Positions 35,507 to 44,622 are shown, counted from the stretch's first letter. The stretch is DNA of 64,000 nt from an uncultured Candidatus Saccharibacteria bacterium (GCA_947302355.1 CAMYUU010000002.1:40834-104833); one strand, 5' to 3'. Notes: generated by a model from the sequence alone, not told the origin. Numbers and translations: made by a program.

Positions 35507-36046
35507 ATGATAAATAGAAACATGACGAACGAAGAAAACCACAATCAAACATTTGCAGATGGCCAAAATCTTAAAGTTAGCACCATGAACGCGAAGTCTT
35601 CTTGGATTGTCGACTTGGAGCGTTTTAGGGTTTTCTTGGCGGAAAAATATAAGGTAAAAGAAGCCTATTATTTCATCGGTGCTTTTGATCCTAAAAAACC
35701 AAGATTTATATGATGCATTACAAAGGTATGGATATATTGTAGTTTTTCGTGAACATGCTGGAAGTGTTTTGAGCCATAAAAAAGGCAATGTCGATACCGA
35801 TATTGTTTTTCTATTATGAAAAAACTCGTAGAACGCGAAAAATTTGATAAGATTATTCTAGTTTCCGGAGATGGAGACTATTGACGAATGGTTGATTATC
35901 TAATAAAGAAAGATAGGTTTGAAAAATTACTAGTTCCAAACAAGAAAACTCTTTCTTCTCTTTATAAGTTAAGGACTTCGGATACTTTCAGGGCATATCT
36001 CGATGACGCTTCGACGAAAAAGAAAATCGCCCTAAAGAAACGATAG
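35507..36046 (+). pseudogene. Broken NYN-domain (LabA/DUF88-like) protein gene
   Basis: Reading across three frames restores a NYN-type RNase. FADGQNLKVS and YKVKEAYYFIGAFD lie in the first frame up to a TGA. In the +1 frame comes YGYIVVFREHAGSV then KKGNVDTDIVF. Back in a third segment, KIILVSGDGDY is interrupted by an in-frame TGA, then RMVDYLIKKDRFEKLLVPNK. Two frameshifts and one stop show decay. The family's acidic catalytic residues (DGQN, DTD, SGDGD) remain readable. Intact relatives are presumed RNases acting on structured RNA. Confidence 0.85.
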
Positions 36047-36210
36047 CAAAAAAGCAGGTTCGCCTTAGGTATTTCTCCGTTTGGTGCATCCCTGCGTCGG
36101 AATATATTTCTGTTATAGCGCACCCTTGCAAAGTAATCAAGACTTCTTGTCAAAATTGTTAGGGCTAACAGGGGTGGCTTGTGAAAAACATAAGGACAAT
36201 AAGCAAAATC

Positions 36211-36230
36211 GCACTTCGTGCGAAAAATGC
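36211..36230 (-). terminator. Short terminator after tRNA-Leu
   Basis: On the minus strand, CGCACGAAGTGCG is followed by ATTTTG, just downstream of tRNA-Leu. Nothing else is seen between the NYN remnant and the tRNA. Confidence 0.5.
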
Positions 36231-36246
36231 GGAAAAAGTTGTGATC

Positions 36247-36333
36247 TGGTGCCCGCGACTGGATTTGAACCAGCACATCCGTAAGGACACTAGCACCTGA
36301 AGCTAGCGCGTCTACCAGTTCCGCCACGCGGGC
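36247..36333 (-). tRNA. tRNA-Leu (CAG)
   Basis: It has a class II cloverleaf with a long variable arm. The anticodon loop TTCAGGT gives CAG, the acceptor GCCCGCG pairs with CGCGGGC, and CCA is encoded. A TATAAT (minus, 36342-36347) precedes it. Confidence 0.95.
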
Positions 36334-36353
36334 TCCCAAGTATTATAGCATAG

Positions 36354-36432
36354 GCAACCAAATAATACTATTCAAGACACACTCAAGGCCGTTCGCCCAA
36401 GCTTATGGTCCCGAATAGTATTATTTGGTTGC
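36354..36432. repeat. Palindromic element PE6
   Basis: Arms gcaaccaaataatactattc and gaatagtattatttggttgc are perfectly complementary over 20 bp. The core is tcaaggccgttcgcccaagc then ttatggtccc. Confidence 0.95.
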
Positions 36433-36436
36433 TTGC

Positions 36437-36520
36437 ATAACAAAAACTTGAGGCACGTTTCCAAGGTCGCTCGCCCAAGCTTATGGTCCCGAATAGTATT
36501 ATTTGTTTTTGGTATGTTAT
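36437..36520. repeat. Palindromic element PE7, tandem to PE6
   Basis: The core ccaaggtcgctcgcccaagc then ttatggtccc is followed by gaatagtattatttg, which is also the right arm of PE6. Weak outer arms are cataacaaaaac and gtttttggtatgttat. It looks like a partial duplication of PE6. Its end overlaps the pgi -10 box (36518-36523). Confidence 0.8.
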
Positions 36521-36542
36521 AATTAAAGGAATTGGAGGTAGA

Positions 36543-37676
36543 ATGATAAAAGTAAATTGTAGCCCCGAAATTGATGAGCGTAGGACTGCGCATATTTTAA
36601 AAGAAATAGCTAAAGATAAAATGGGTGGGTGGCTTGGTTTGCCGCGCAAAATTGACATGGGGGAATTTGTCAGAATCAAGGAAGCCGCTAAGAAAATAAA
36701 CGAAGAGAGTGAGTATCTTGTATGCATTGGCATTGGGGGATCATATTTGGGGCATCGTGCAATTATTGAGGCTTTAAGACCGAAGTCTGAGACCAAAATA
36801 ATCTATGCTGGGAATTCTTTGTCACGACGTGAATTAGATTATGCGTTAAAGAGAGTGGGCGATCATGATTTTTCTATAAATGTGATTTCTAAATCTGGTA
36901 CAACGCTGGAGCCCGCAATTGCTTTTTCGGCTTTTAAAAAGAAATTGATTGAAAAATACGGAGAAGAGGAAGCAAATAGTAGAATTTATGCTACTACGGA
37001 TAAAAAAGAGGGAGCTTTGCACGATGAAGCGGTAGCAGTTGGATATACTAGATTTGTAGTGCCGGATAATATTGGTGGTAGATATTCGGTACTAACGGCA
37101 GTAGGACTTTTACCACTGTTGGTAGCTGGAGTGGATGTTGATAAGCTATTGGAAGGTGCCGCTGAGGCAGTAGAAACGGCGGTAGAACCGGCCACTAAAT
37201 ATGCATGGATGAGATATACTTTAGGCCAGAGGGGCTATGACACTGAGGTATTTGCGAGTTTTGAGCCGGCGACTTTGTATTTTAATGAATGGCTGAAGCA
37301 GCTATTTGGTGAGTCTGAGGGTAAGGGTGGACAAGGGATTTTCCCGGCTTCGGTAATATACTCTACTGATTTACATTCTCTGGGCCAATTCATGCAAGAT
37401 GGTCGGCGGAATCTGTTCGAGACGATTGTAGATTATCCTACTGATGAAATTAATGCTAGAGTAGTGCAAGCGGTGAGGATAGCGCATACGGATGGTGGTA
37501 TTCCGGTGCTTGATATTACGGTACCAACGTATGATGAAAAAGGTTTTGGTGAATTAATCTATTTCTTTGAACTTGCTTGTGCGTTGAGCGCTAAATTATT
37601 TGGCGTGAATCCTTTTGACCAGCCGGGGGTGGAAGCATATAAAAATGAATTAAGAAAATTGATGGCAAAGGAGTAG
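36543..37676 (+). CDS. pgi: Glucose-6-phosphate isomerase
   Basis: It interconverts glucose-6-P and fructose-6-P. The ATG at 36543 follows TTGGAGGT; the track start is inside PE7. The 377-residue protein is shorter than the common 445-550. It keeps IGIGGSYLGHRA, VISKSGTTLEPA, the active-site Glu in FGESEGKGGQGIFPA, the His in STDLHSLGQFMQDG and the C-terminal FDQPGVEAYKNE with catalytic Lys. It lies one base before arcC, so sugar entry and arginine energy genes may be co-transcribed. Confidence 0.95.
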   Translation: MIKVNCSPEIDERRTAHILKEIAKDKMGGWLGLPRKIDMGEFVRIKEAAKKINEESEYLVCIGIGGSYLGHRAIIEALRPKSETKIIYAGNSLSRRELDYALKRVGDHDFSINVISKSGTTLEPAIAFSAFKKKLIEKYGEEEANSRIYATTDKKEGALHDEAVAVGYTRFVVPDNIGGRYSVLTAVGLLPLLVAGVDVDKLLEGAAEAVETAVEPATKYAWMRYTLGQRGYDTEVFASFEPATLYFNEWLKQLFGESEGKGGQGIFPASVIYSTDLHSLGQFMQDGRRNLFETIVDYPTDEINARVVQAVRIAHTDGGIPVLDITVPTYDEKGFGELIYFFELACALSAKLFGVNPFDQPGVEAYKNELRKLMAKE

Positions 37677-37677
37677 T

Positions 37678-38616
37678 ATGAAAAAACGGGTGGTATTAGC
37701 ATTGGGTGGTAACGCTTTGCAAAAGAAAGGTGAAACTACGGCTGAAGCACAGAAGCAGGTAGCGAAACAAGTAGGCGAGATGATAGCGGAGCTAGCTAGT
37801 GATTACGAAATTGTAGTGGCGCATGGCAATGGTCCGCAAGTGGGGAACATCCTGATTCATGAGGAAGCGGCTAGTACAAAAGAAGCTCCGGCAATGCCGC
37901 TAGAGACGGCAGTAGCAATGAGTCAGGGGCAGATTGGCTATTGGCTAACTCAAGCTATTAACAATGCTTTTGCGAAGAAGGGCAAGAGAAAGAAAGTGGC
38001 CACCGTGGTCTCGCAGGTGGTAGTAGATAAAAATGATTCGGCTTTTAAGAATCCGACAAAACCAATAGGGCAGTTTTATAGTGAAAAGGAAGCTAAGACG
38101 CTAGCCAAGAAAAATGGCTGGACCGTAAAGGAAGACGCGGGGCGTGGTTGGCGTAGAGTGGTGCCATCGCCAAAGCCGGTGGATATTGTAGAAAAGAAAG
38201 CAATTTCTGAACTAATGCATGATGGCGTAATTGTGATTGCGGCAGGCGGAGGTGGGATTCCAGTGTATCGCACTAAGGTGTTAAAAAGACTAAAGGGTGT
38301 GGATGCAGTGATTGATAAAGATTATGCAGCAGAAAAATTGGCAGAGTTAGTGAAGGCGGATGTCTTTGTATCTGTGACTGCGGTACCAAATGTATATTTG
38401 AATTATGGTACGTCAGAGCAGAGTGCGATTTCTAAAATAACAGCAAAAGAAATGGATGGATTAAAAAAATTTGGATACTTTAAAGCTGGGTCAATGTTGC
38501 CGAAGGTAGAGGCGGTAGTGGCGTTTGCAAAAAAAGGTGGGACGGGAATTATCACCGATATTAAGAATCTGAAGAATGCTTTGGTTGGTAAGGCCGGGAC
38601 AATAGTACGTAAATAA
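37678..38616 (+). CDS. arcC: Carbamate kinase
   Basis: It makes ATP from carbamoyl phosphate and ADP, the last step of the arginine deiminase pathway. The 312-residue protein has LALGGNALQKKGET, VAHGNGPQVGN, IAAGGGGIPV, VIDKDYAAEKLAELV and FKAGSMLPKVEA, in normal order. GGAG in the pgi 3' end serves as ribosome site with a 1-nt gap. arcB follows with its own promoter. Confidence 0.97.
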   Translation: MKKRVVLALGGNALQKKGETTAEAQKQVAKQVGEMIAELASDYEIVVAHGNGPQVGNILIHEEAASTKEAPAMPLETAVAMSQGQIGYWLTQAINNAFAKKGKRKKVATVVSQVVVDKNDSAFKNPTKPIGQFYSEKEAKTLAKKNGWTVKEDAGRGWRRVVPSPKPVDIVEKKAISELMHDGVIVIAAGGGGIPVYRTKVLKRLKGVDAVIDKDYAAEKLAELVKADVFVSVTAVPNVYLNYGTSEQSAISKITAKEMDGLKKFGYFKAGSMLPKVEAVVAFAKKGGTGIITDIKNLKNALVGKAGTIVRK

Positions 38617-38618
38617 GC

Positions 38619-38647
38619 TTGTGCTTAAAATAAAAATGATATATAAT
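38619..38647 (+). promoter_or_regulatory. Promoter of arcB-arcA-arcD
   Basis: TTGTGC and TATAAT with a 17-bp spacer. AGAAAGGG lies before the arcB ATG. I see no obvious ArgR/CRP-type operator. Confidence 0.55.
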
Positions 38648-38671
38648 CTGTAGCTAGAAAGGGTAGCACAT

Positions 38672-39673
38672 ATGGATTTTACGGGTAGGGATTTTTTAAA
38701 AATCTTGGATTTTAGCGAAGATGAGCTTCGTTATATGTTGGCGACCGCCAAAAAATTCAAACAATTAAAGAAAGAAGGGCGAAATCATAAGTATTTCCCC
38801 GATAAAAATATCGTTATAGTTTTTGAAAAGACTTCAACTCGAACGAGGTGCTCGTTTGAGGTTGCTGGCTATGATCTTGGAATGGGTGTGACTTATCTTG
38901 ACCCAACGGGCTCACAAATGGGCCATAAAGAATCAATTGCGGATACGGCTAGAGTTTTGTCGCGTTTCTATGACGGGATCGAATACCGTGGATTTGATCA
39001 GAAGATAGTTGAAGATTTAGCTAAGTATGCAGATGTGCCGGTATGGAATGGATTAACTGATCAGTGCCACCCAACGCAAGTCTTGGCAGATTTCATGACA
39101 CTAGAGGAGCATTTTGGCAGCCTCAAAGGATTGACGCTAGCCTTTGTGGGGGATGCTAGGAATAACGTAGCAAATTCTCTGATGGCGATGAGCGCTAAAA
39201 TGGGCGTAAATTACATTGCTTGTGGTCCTAAAGAACTAAGGCCATCAGATGAGGTGATTGCCCAGTGTCTACCAATTGCTGAGAAAAACGGCTGCACAAT
39301 TACAGTGACGGATGATTTGAAAGAATTAGATGGTAAAGTAGATGCAATCTATGCAGATGTTTGGCTATCTATGGGTGAAGACAAAGAGAAATGGGGTCAG
39401 AGAATTGAGCTGTTAAGGCCTTATCAAGTGGATATGAATTTGATGCGTCGAATGAAGCCGACTACGGTATTTTTGCATGCATTGCCGTCATTCCATGATT
39501 TAAATACTTCGGTGGCGAGAGATGTATATGAGAAATTTGGTTTGAATGAAATGGAAGTCACGAATGAGGTGTTTGAATCGGAGCACTCAATTGTATTTGA
39601 TGAAGCCGAAAATAGAATGCATACTATTAAGGCTGTAATGTTCTTAACGCTATATAAAAGGGAGGAAAAATAA
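38672..39673 (+). CDS. arcB: Catabolic ornithine carbamoyltransferase with altered HCLP motif
   Basis: It splits citrulline with phosphate into ornithine and carbamoyl phosphate. The 333-residue protein has the carbamoyl phosphate motif STRTRCSFEVA, QCHPTQVLADF, the AFVGDARNNVANSL segment and the ornithine loop DVWLSMGED. The usual HCLP is HALP here (FLHALPSFHD), replacing the ornithine-contacting Cys with Ala. The residue change is seen directly; its effect is unknown. Its TAA shares a base with the arcA ATG. Confidence 0.95.
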   Translation: MDFTGRDFLKILDFSEDELRYMLATAKKFKQLKKEGRNHKYFPDKNIVIVFEKTSTRTRCSFEVAGYDLGMGVTYLDPTGSQMGHKESIADTARVLSRFYDGIEYRGFDQKIVEDLAKYADVPVWNGLTDQCHPTQVLADFMTLEEHFGSLKGLTLAFVGDARNNVANSLMAMSAKMGVNYIACGPKELRPSDEVIAQCLPIAEKNGCTITVTDDLKELDGKVDAIYADVWLSMGEDKEKWGQRIELLRPYQVDMNLMRRMKPTTVFLHALPSFHDLNTSVARDVYEKFGLNEMEVTNEVFESEHSIVFDEAENRMHTIKAVMFLTLYKREEK

Positions 39674-40902
39674 TGCGAAGTTCAATATGCAATTTTAGCG
39701 AGATAAAGCCTTTAAAGAAGGTCTTGATGCATCGGCCGGGTGATGAGTTTTTGAATTTGACGCCGAATACTCTAGAGAGATTGCTTTTTGATGATATTCC
39801 ATATCTAAAGATTGCCCAAGAAGAACACGACGCATATGCTAATGCCCTGAGAGCTGAAGGAGTGGAGGTAATCTACTTGGTTGATTTAGTGGCGGAAGCT
39901 TTGGAGAATGGTGGCAGAACAGTAAGGAAGAAATTCTTGGAGCAGTTTATTGCGGAAGCTGGTGTGACTTCACCGAAAGTGACTAAGCATTGTTTTGATT
40001 ATTTAAACTCTATTAAAGATACTCGTGACATGGTGAAAAAGTGTATTGCGGGTATTGATATTTCTGAACTCAAGAAGCTTGGTAAGGTTTCTGGATTCTA
40101 TGCGACTCGTGATACTGGTAGAATGATTATTGATCCCATTCCTAATGTTCTTTTCCAACGCGATCCGATGGCTACGGTGGGTCATGGTGCAACTTTGCAT
40201 CGAATGTGGTCAGTGACTAGGACAAGAGAGTCTATCTTTGCAGAGTATGTTTATAAGTATCATCCGTTTTATGATGATATTAAGATTTATTATGATCGTA
40301 CGGAGCCTTATTGTATTGAGGGTGGTGATATTCAGGTATTGTCAGATGAAGTAGTAGCGATTGGTATTTCGCAGAGGACCGAACCAGATGCAATCGCTAA
40401 CTTCGCGAAGAATTTGTTTAAGGATAAATCGAATAAATTCAAATACGTATTAGCAATTGATATTCCAGATGAGCGTTCTTTCATGCATCTAGATACGGTA
40501 ATGACGCAGGTAGATGTAGACAAGTTTGCGGTACAGGACGCAATTATGGATATCTCGACAATCTATGAAATTACGCCTGGACGGGGTGGTGAGATTGAAA
40601 TAATGGAAATCCATCAGGGGCTTCAGAAGGTGTTAGAAAAGTATTTGCATCTAAATAAGGTTGAACTTATCAAATGTGGTAACGGTAAAAGAATTGATGC
40701 AGAAAGAGAGCAATGGAGCGATGGCGTCAATCTTCTGTGTATTCGCCCTGGAGTAGTAGTTGCTTATGATAGGAATTTTGTAACCAACCAAGCTTTGAAG
40801 AAACATGGTATTCGGGTAATAGAGATACCTAGTTCGGAGCTTTCGCGTGGGCGCGGCGGTTCGCATTGTATGACTATGGCGATTGCCAGAGAGGAGGATT
40901 AG
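39673..40902 (+). CDS. arcA: Arginine deiminase
   Basis: It hydrolyses arginine to citrulline and ammonia. The 409-residue protein has NVLFQRDPMATVGHGATL, the catalytic GGDIQVL, MHLDTVMTQV (catalytic His) and the C-terminal RGRGGSHCMTMAI with nucleophile Cys. Length is typical. It overlaps arcB by one base. Arginine breakdown would both supply ATP and neutralise acid. Confidence 0.97.
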   Translation: MRSSICNFSEIKPLKKVLMHRPGDEFLNLTPNTLERLLFDDIPYLKIAQEEHDAYANALRAEGVEVIYLVDLVAEALENGGRTVRKKFLEQFIAEAGVTSPKVTKHCFDYLNSIKDTRDMVKKCIAGIDISELKKLGKVSGFYATRDTGRMIIDPIPNVLFQRDPMATVGHGATLHRMWSVTRTRESIFAEYVYKYHPFYDDIKIYYDRTEPYCIEGGDIQVLSDEVVAIGISQRTEPDAIANFAKNLFKDKSNKFKYVLAIDIPDERSFMHLDTVMTQVDVDKFAVQDAIMDISTIYEITPGRGGEIEIMEIHQGLQKVLEKYLHLNKVELIKCGNGKRIDAEREQWSDGVNLLCIRPGVVVAYDRNFVTNQALKKHGIRVIEIPSSELSRGRGGSHCMTMAIAREED

Positions 40903-40955
40903 CGGGAGGTAAGTTTTATTGTTTGAGAGACAAATGAAAATAAAAGGAGAAAAAC

Positions 40956-41099
40956 ATGAAAATAAATATAAGTGAAGTAAAGCGCATTGGCGTGAGAGAA
41001 GTCAAAACAATTAGTTTTAAGGCGGTAAGAACCATTAACCTGCCGGAAGTGAAATGGGTTGGATTGACTGAAAATAGTATTAAAGTTAAAAGGATATAA
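40956..41099 (+). CDS. 47-aa small protein between arcA and arcD
   Basis: This ORF is below the track's cutoff. An excellent AAAAGGAG lies 8 nt before the ATG, and its TAA ends one base before the arcD ATG, leaving no room for a separate arcD ribosome site other than GGATA within it. The product is basic, with nine Lys, three Arg and one Trp (EVKWVGLTEN), and no membrane segment. Position suggests coupling to arcD translation or a small regulatory partner. I recognise no family. Confidence 0.55.
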   Translation: MKINISEVKRIGVREVKTISFKAVRTINLPEVKWVGLTENSIKVKRI

Positions 41100-41100
41100 A

Positions 41101-42858
41101 ATGTTTAAGAAAAAAAATCGTAGTAAGAGACGCAGTCGAGCGATGCTCTCGGCGTACTCGATTATCATGGTTTTAATCATCTTGCTAGGACTTTTGTCAC
41201 ATGTTTTGCCAAAGGCGAAGTATGTTATGGCTCCTCTTGAAGAAGAAGCGAGCGTAGAGGTTGGTCCAGGCGAATGGGAAGGTGAAACACCGTCTGGTGG
41301 CTCAGACGAACTTAACAGTGAAGAATCCGAAGGGATTCAAGAAGAGTTGGCGTTGCCGGAAGATGAGTCATTGGATCCTGAAGTGGGTGACGAGGCAACG
41401 AATGAAGAGTCAGTAGACGGCCAAGAGGCTACCGAAGGAACAGGCGCTGAGGATGGGATAGTAGGTAGCGATATCGAAGAAACTTATGATACCCTTGAAG
41501 CTTGTGAGGAAATCTATGGTGAAGATGGCTGCGTCATAAAAGAAGGTTCGGGTGTGGTCGGAGCAGAACTTTATCAAATTTTGATGGCTCCGATTCTTGG
41601 GTTTGCTGATGCAATTGATGTTTGTATCTTCATCATGATGCTAGGTGGTTTGTTGGCAGTCGTATCTAAGACTAAGGCTCTTGAGACTGGCATTAAATTA
41701 TTGGTACAAAAGCTACATGGTAAAGAGTATTTATTAATTGTACTTTTGATGTTCATCTTTTCGATTTTGGGTACTACTTATTGCTTCATTGAAGAAAGCG
41801 TTGGTATTTACTTCCTAATTGCGGCTAAAATGGTTGCAGCAGGACTTGATCCATTAGTCGGTGTAGCAACTATTTTGCTAGGTGCAGGCTCTGGCGTGCT
41901 TGGCTCAACGATTAACCCGTTTGCGACTGGTGTGGCACTGTCGGCAATGAAAGATGCTGGAATTGAGTTTGAACAAGGTACGGTGATTTTGATTGCCGTT
42001 GTGCTTTGGCTCACTACTTTAGCAATTTCGGCATTCTTTGTAATTAGATACGCAAAGAAGGTACAGCGCGATAAGGGCTCGACTTTCTTGTCTCTTCGCG
42101 AAAAGGCGGCGGCCGAGAAAGCGTATGGTAAGTTTTTAAAGGCGCAGGGTGATGGAATTAAACTATCTGGTAGACAAACTGCCACGTTGATTGTATTTTC
42201 TATTACTTTCCTCGTAATGATTGTTGGGTTTATCCCGTGGGGCGAGTTTGGAATCACATTCTTTGATTCGTGGACAGGATGGCTGACTGGTGCATCGCTA
42301 GGCAATTGGTGGTTCTATGAAGCTGCGCTTTGGTTCCTCATCTGCGCAATCATCATTGCAATTATTAACCGTCAAGGCGAGCATGGCTTCGTGGATGCCT
42401 TCGTGGATGGCGCAGACGATATGATTGGTGTAATCCTAGTGATAGCAGTGGCACGTGGTGCATCGGTATTGATGGCCGAGACAAGCATTGATAACTTTAT
42501 CATTGTGAATGCAGCTGCCGGGTTGGCATCTTTGCCAGAGATGGTATTTGTGCCTTTGAACTACTTGCTTCACGTCGTGTTGTCGGTGCTGGTACCTTCT
42601 TCATCGGGCCTCGCAACGCTTTCCACTCCAATTATTGCGCCAGTGGCATCGACTCTTGGGTATAGCACTAATGTGGCGGCAATGACGATTGTTGCGGCAA
42701 ACGGTCTAGTCAATTTGATTACCCCGACTTGTGGTGCAATTATGGGTGGTCTTGCTCTAGCTAAGGTCGATTATTCGACTTGGTTTAAGTGGGGTTTGAG
42801 AGTGGTAGCTTGTATTGCAATTGCTAATATTGTAGTATTATGCTTATTCTCACTATAG
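41101..42858 (+). CDS. arcD: Arginine/ornithine antiporter-like transporter (YfcC family) with acidic insert
   Basis: The 585-residue protein has a first transmembrane helix (IIMVLIILLGLLSHVLP) and later about ten more with YfcC/ArcD2-like motifs such as GVATILLGAGSGVLGSTINP and VLVPSSSGLATLSTPIIAP. Its operon position supports arginine import with ornithine export. Between the first and second helices lies a strongly acidic stretch of about 95 residues (Glu/Asp/Ser/Gly, two Cys), which I would not expect in this family and which should face outside. Confidence 0.88.
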   Translation: MFKKKNRSKRRSRAMLSAYSIIMVLIILLGLLSHVLPKAKYVMAPLEEEASVEVGPGEWEGETPSGGSDELNSEESEGIQEELALPEDESLDPEVGDEATNEESVDGQEATEGTGAEDGIVGSDIEETYDTLEACEEIYGEDGCVIKEGSGVVGAELYQILMAPILGFADAIDVCIFIMMLGGLLAVVSKTKALETGIKLLVQKLHGKEYLLIVLLMFIFSILGTTYCFIEESVGIYFLIAAKMVAAGLDPLVGVATILLGAGSGVLGSTINPFATGVALSAMKDAGIEFEQGTVILIAVVLWLTTLAISAFFVIRYAKKVQRDKGSTFLSLREKAAAEKAYGKFLKAQGDGIKLSGRQTATLIVFSITFLVMIVGFIPWGEFGITFFDSWTGWLTGASLGNWWFYEAALWFLICAIIIAIINRQGEHGFVDAFVDGADDMIGVILVIAVARGASVLMAETSIDNFIIVNAAAGLASLPEMVFVPLNYLLHVVLSVLVPSSSGLATLSTPIIAPVASTLGYSTNVAAMTIVAANGLVNLITPTCGAIMGGLALAKVDYSTWFKWGLRVVACIAIANIVVLCLFSL

Positions 42859-42978
42859 GACAATAAAAATACCACTCGGGATACGCGTCCGGCCGGCCCA
42901 TTGCCATGGGACGGCCGGTGCTAATTCTCGCCTTGCCAGGCTGTGAAATGCTCCGTGATGGTGTTTTTTTATTGTCCT
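42857..42978. repeat. Palindromic element PE8 (divergent core)
   Basis: Outer arms aggacaataaaaatacca and tggtgtttttttattgtcct pair with few mismatches. The core holds its own hairpin, ccggccggccca and tgggacggccgg. The left arm begins in the arcD stop codon. The core differs from most PEs, so membership rests on architecture. Confidence 0.65.
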
Positions 42979-42995
42979 TATGTTATAATATACAT

Positions 42996-44612
42996 ATGAA
43001 TAAGCTACAGTATGATGGGCCGGTAGTTTTGGCGATTCTTGATGGTGTAGGTTTGGCGCCGGATAGGGAGGGGAATGCGGTGGCGAGGGCTAGAATGCCA
43101 TTTATGTGGAATGCGGTTAAAAACTATTTGCATGTGGCGCTTGAGGCTTCTGGTGAAGATGTTGGATTATTGCCTGGGCAAATGGGTAATTCTGAAGTAG
43201 GACATAATGCTATGGGTGCAGGGTGCGTTTACAAACATGGAATTGCAAGGATAGAAGAAGCATTTGATTCTGGCGCGATTTATGAATCGGAGGCCTGGAA
43301 GGGCGCAATAACTAGAATATTAAGCGAGGGGCGTAGTGGTAATGAGGGTATAAATCAGCGCACTTTGCATTTTGCTGGTATTCTTTCCGATGGTGGAGTG
43401 CATAGTCATATTTCCCATTTAAAACAGATGGTAAAACGGGCCTATGATGAAGGCGTGCGACGAATGAGAATACATGCGATTTTTGATGGTCGCGATGTGC
43501 CGCCACAGTCGGAACCGAAGTTCATTCGTGAGCTTGAAGATTTTGCTCGGCAGTTTAAGGATGCCGATATTAAGATTGCTTCTGGCGGTGGCAGGATGAC
43601 TACGGTGGCGGATCGTTACGAAAACGATTGGGAGGTCGTGAAAAGAGGTTTTGACATGATGGTCAATGCTAAGGCGGACTATTATTTCTATTCGGCTGAA
43701 AAGGGGATAATGAGTTTGCGAGATGGTGATCCGGGTATACAGGATCAATATTTGCCGGCTTTTGTGGTGGTAGATAAGGATCAGAAACCGGTAGGTAAAA
43801 TTGAAAAAGGTGACGCTCTGATTTATTTTGATTTTCGTGCGGATCGGGCAATTGAGATAGCCCAAGCCTTCACTTACTTCGATTTTCCGTATTTCGATCG
43901 TGGAGACTATTCGCCGGTCGATGTCTATTTTGTGGGTATGACGGAATATAATTCGGACACGCATGTACCGGAACATAGATTAGTGGAGCCAGTGAAGATT
44001 GATGAAACTTTAAATCAATTCTTGGGATTGCATAATATTCCACAGTTAGCGGTGTCTGAGACTGTTAAGTTCGGACATGTAACTTACTATTTTGACGGAA
44101 ATAGTTATGATAAGGTTCCGGGCGAAGATTTCAAGCAGATAGAATCATATACTGAGCCGTTTGAGACTCGCCCATGGATGAAGTCGGCGGAGATTACGGA
44201 TGAAGTAGTAAAGGCGATGCCGAATTATAGATTTGTGAGAGTGAATTATCCTGGCGGTGATATGGTTGGGCATACGGCCGATTTCGATGCGACGGTAATT
44301 GCGCTTGAGGCAATTGATTTGTCATTAAAGAGGATTGCCGAACGCGTAGACGAACTGGGTGGATGTCTGATAATTGTGGCAGATCATGGTAATGCTGAAG
44401 AGCTTTTGGATGAGCATGGGGCTCCGAAGACAGCACATACTACTAATCTTGTACCTTGCATCTTTTACGATAATACCCCTAATAGAGATAGATATCAGTT
44501 GGCGGAAGTGCAGGGTCCTGGATTAAAGAATCTGACTGCTACGCTTGCCTTGCTATTGGGGCACGATGATTATCCAGAGTCTTGGTGTGAGCCGTTAATA
44601 TCCGTGATATAA
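42996..44612 (+). CDS. gpmI: 2,3-bisphosphoglycerate-independent phosphoglycerate mutase
   Basis: It converts 3-phosphoglycerate to 2-phosphoglycerate with two Mn ions. I start at ATG 42996 (MNKLQYDGP), exactly 6 nt after TATAAT; the track start is in PE8. The 538-residue protein has LAILDGVGLA, the catalytic Ser in GQMGNSEVGHNAMGAG, IFDGRDVPP and metal ligands in VADHGNAEELLDE. The leaderless pattern holds here. galU follows 11 nt later with its own -10 box. Confidence 0.97.
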   Translation: MNKLQYDGPVVLAILDGVGLAPDREGNAVARARMPFMWNAVKNYLHVALEASGEDVGLLPGQMGNSEVGHNAMGAGCVYKHGIARIEEAFDSGAIYESEAWKGAITRILSEGRSGNEGINQRTLHFAGILSDGGVHSHISHLKQMVKRAYDEGVRRMRIHAIFDGRDVPPQSEPKFIRELEDFARQFKDADIKIASGGGRMTTVADRYENDWEVVKRGFDMMVNAKADYYFYSAEKGIMSLRDGDPGIQDQYLPAFVVVDKDQKPVGKIEKGDALIYFDFRADRAIEIAQAFTYFDFPYFDRGDYSPVDVYFVGMTEYNSDTHVPEHRLVEPVKIDETLNQFLGLHNIPQLAVSETVKFGHVTYYFDGNSYDKVPGEDFKQIESYTEPFETRPWMKSAEITDEVVKAMPNYRFVRVNYPGGDMVGHTADFDATVIALEAIDLSLKRIAERVDELGGCLIIVADHGNAEELLDEHGAPKTAHTTNLVPCIFYDNTPNRDRYQLAEVQGPGLKNLTATLALLLGHDDYPESWCEPLISVI

Positions 44613-44622
44613 TCGGTTTATT

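Noticed and set aside
35507-36046. Alternative genetic code or programmed frameshift explaining the NYN breaks
   Set aside because: Three separate lesions of two types are present, and TGA is a normal stop elsewhere in the window (murB, 12257, 20183).
42906-42995. Extended N-terminus of gpmI from the track
   Set aside because: The extension lies in PE8 and before the TATAAT box; the family's normal start is at 42996.
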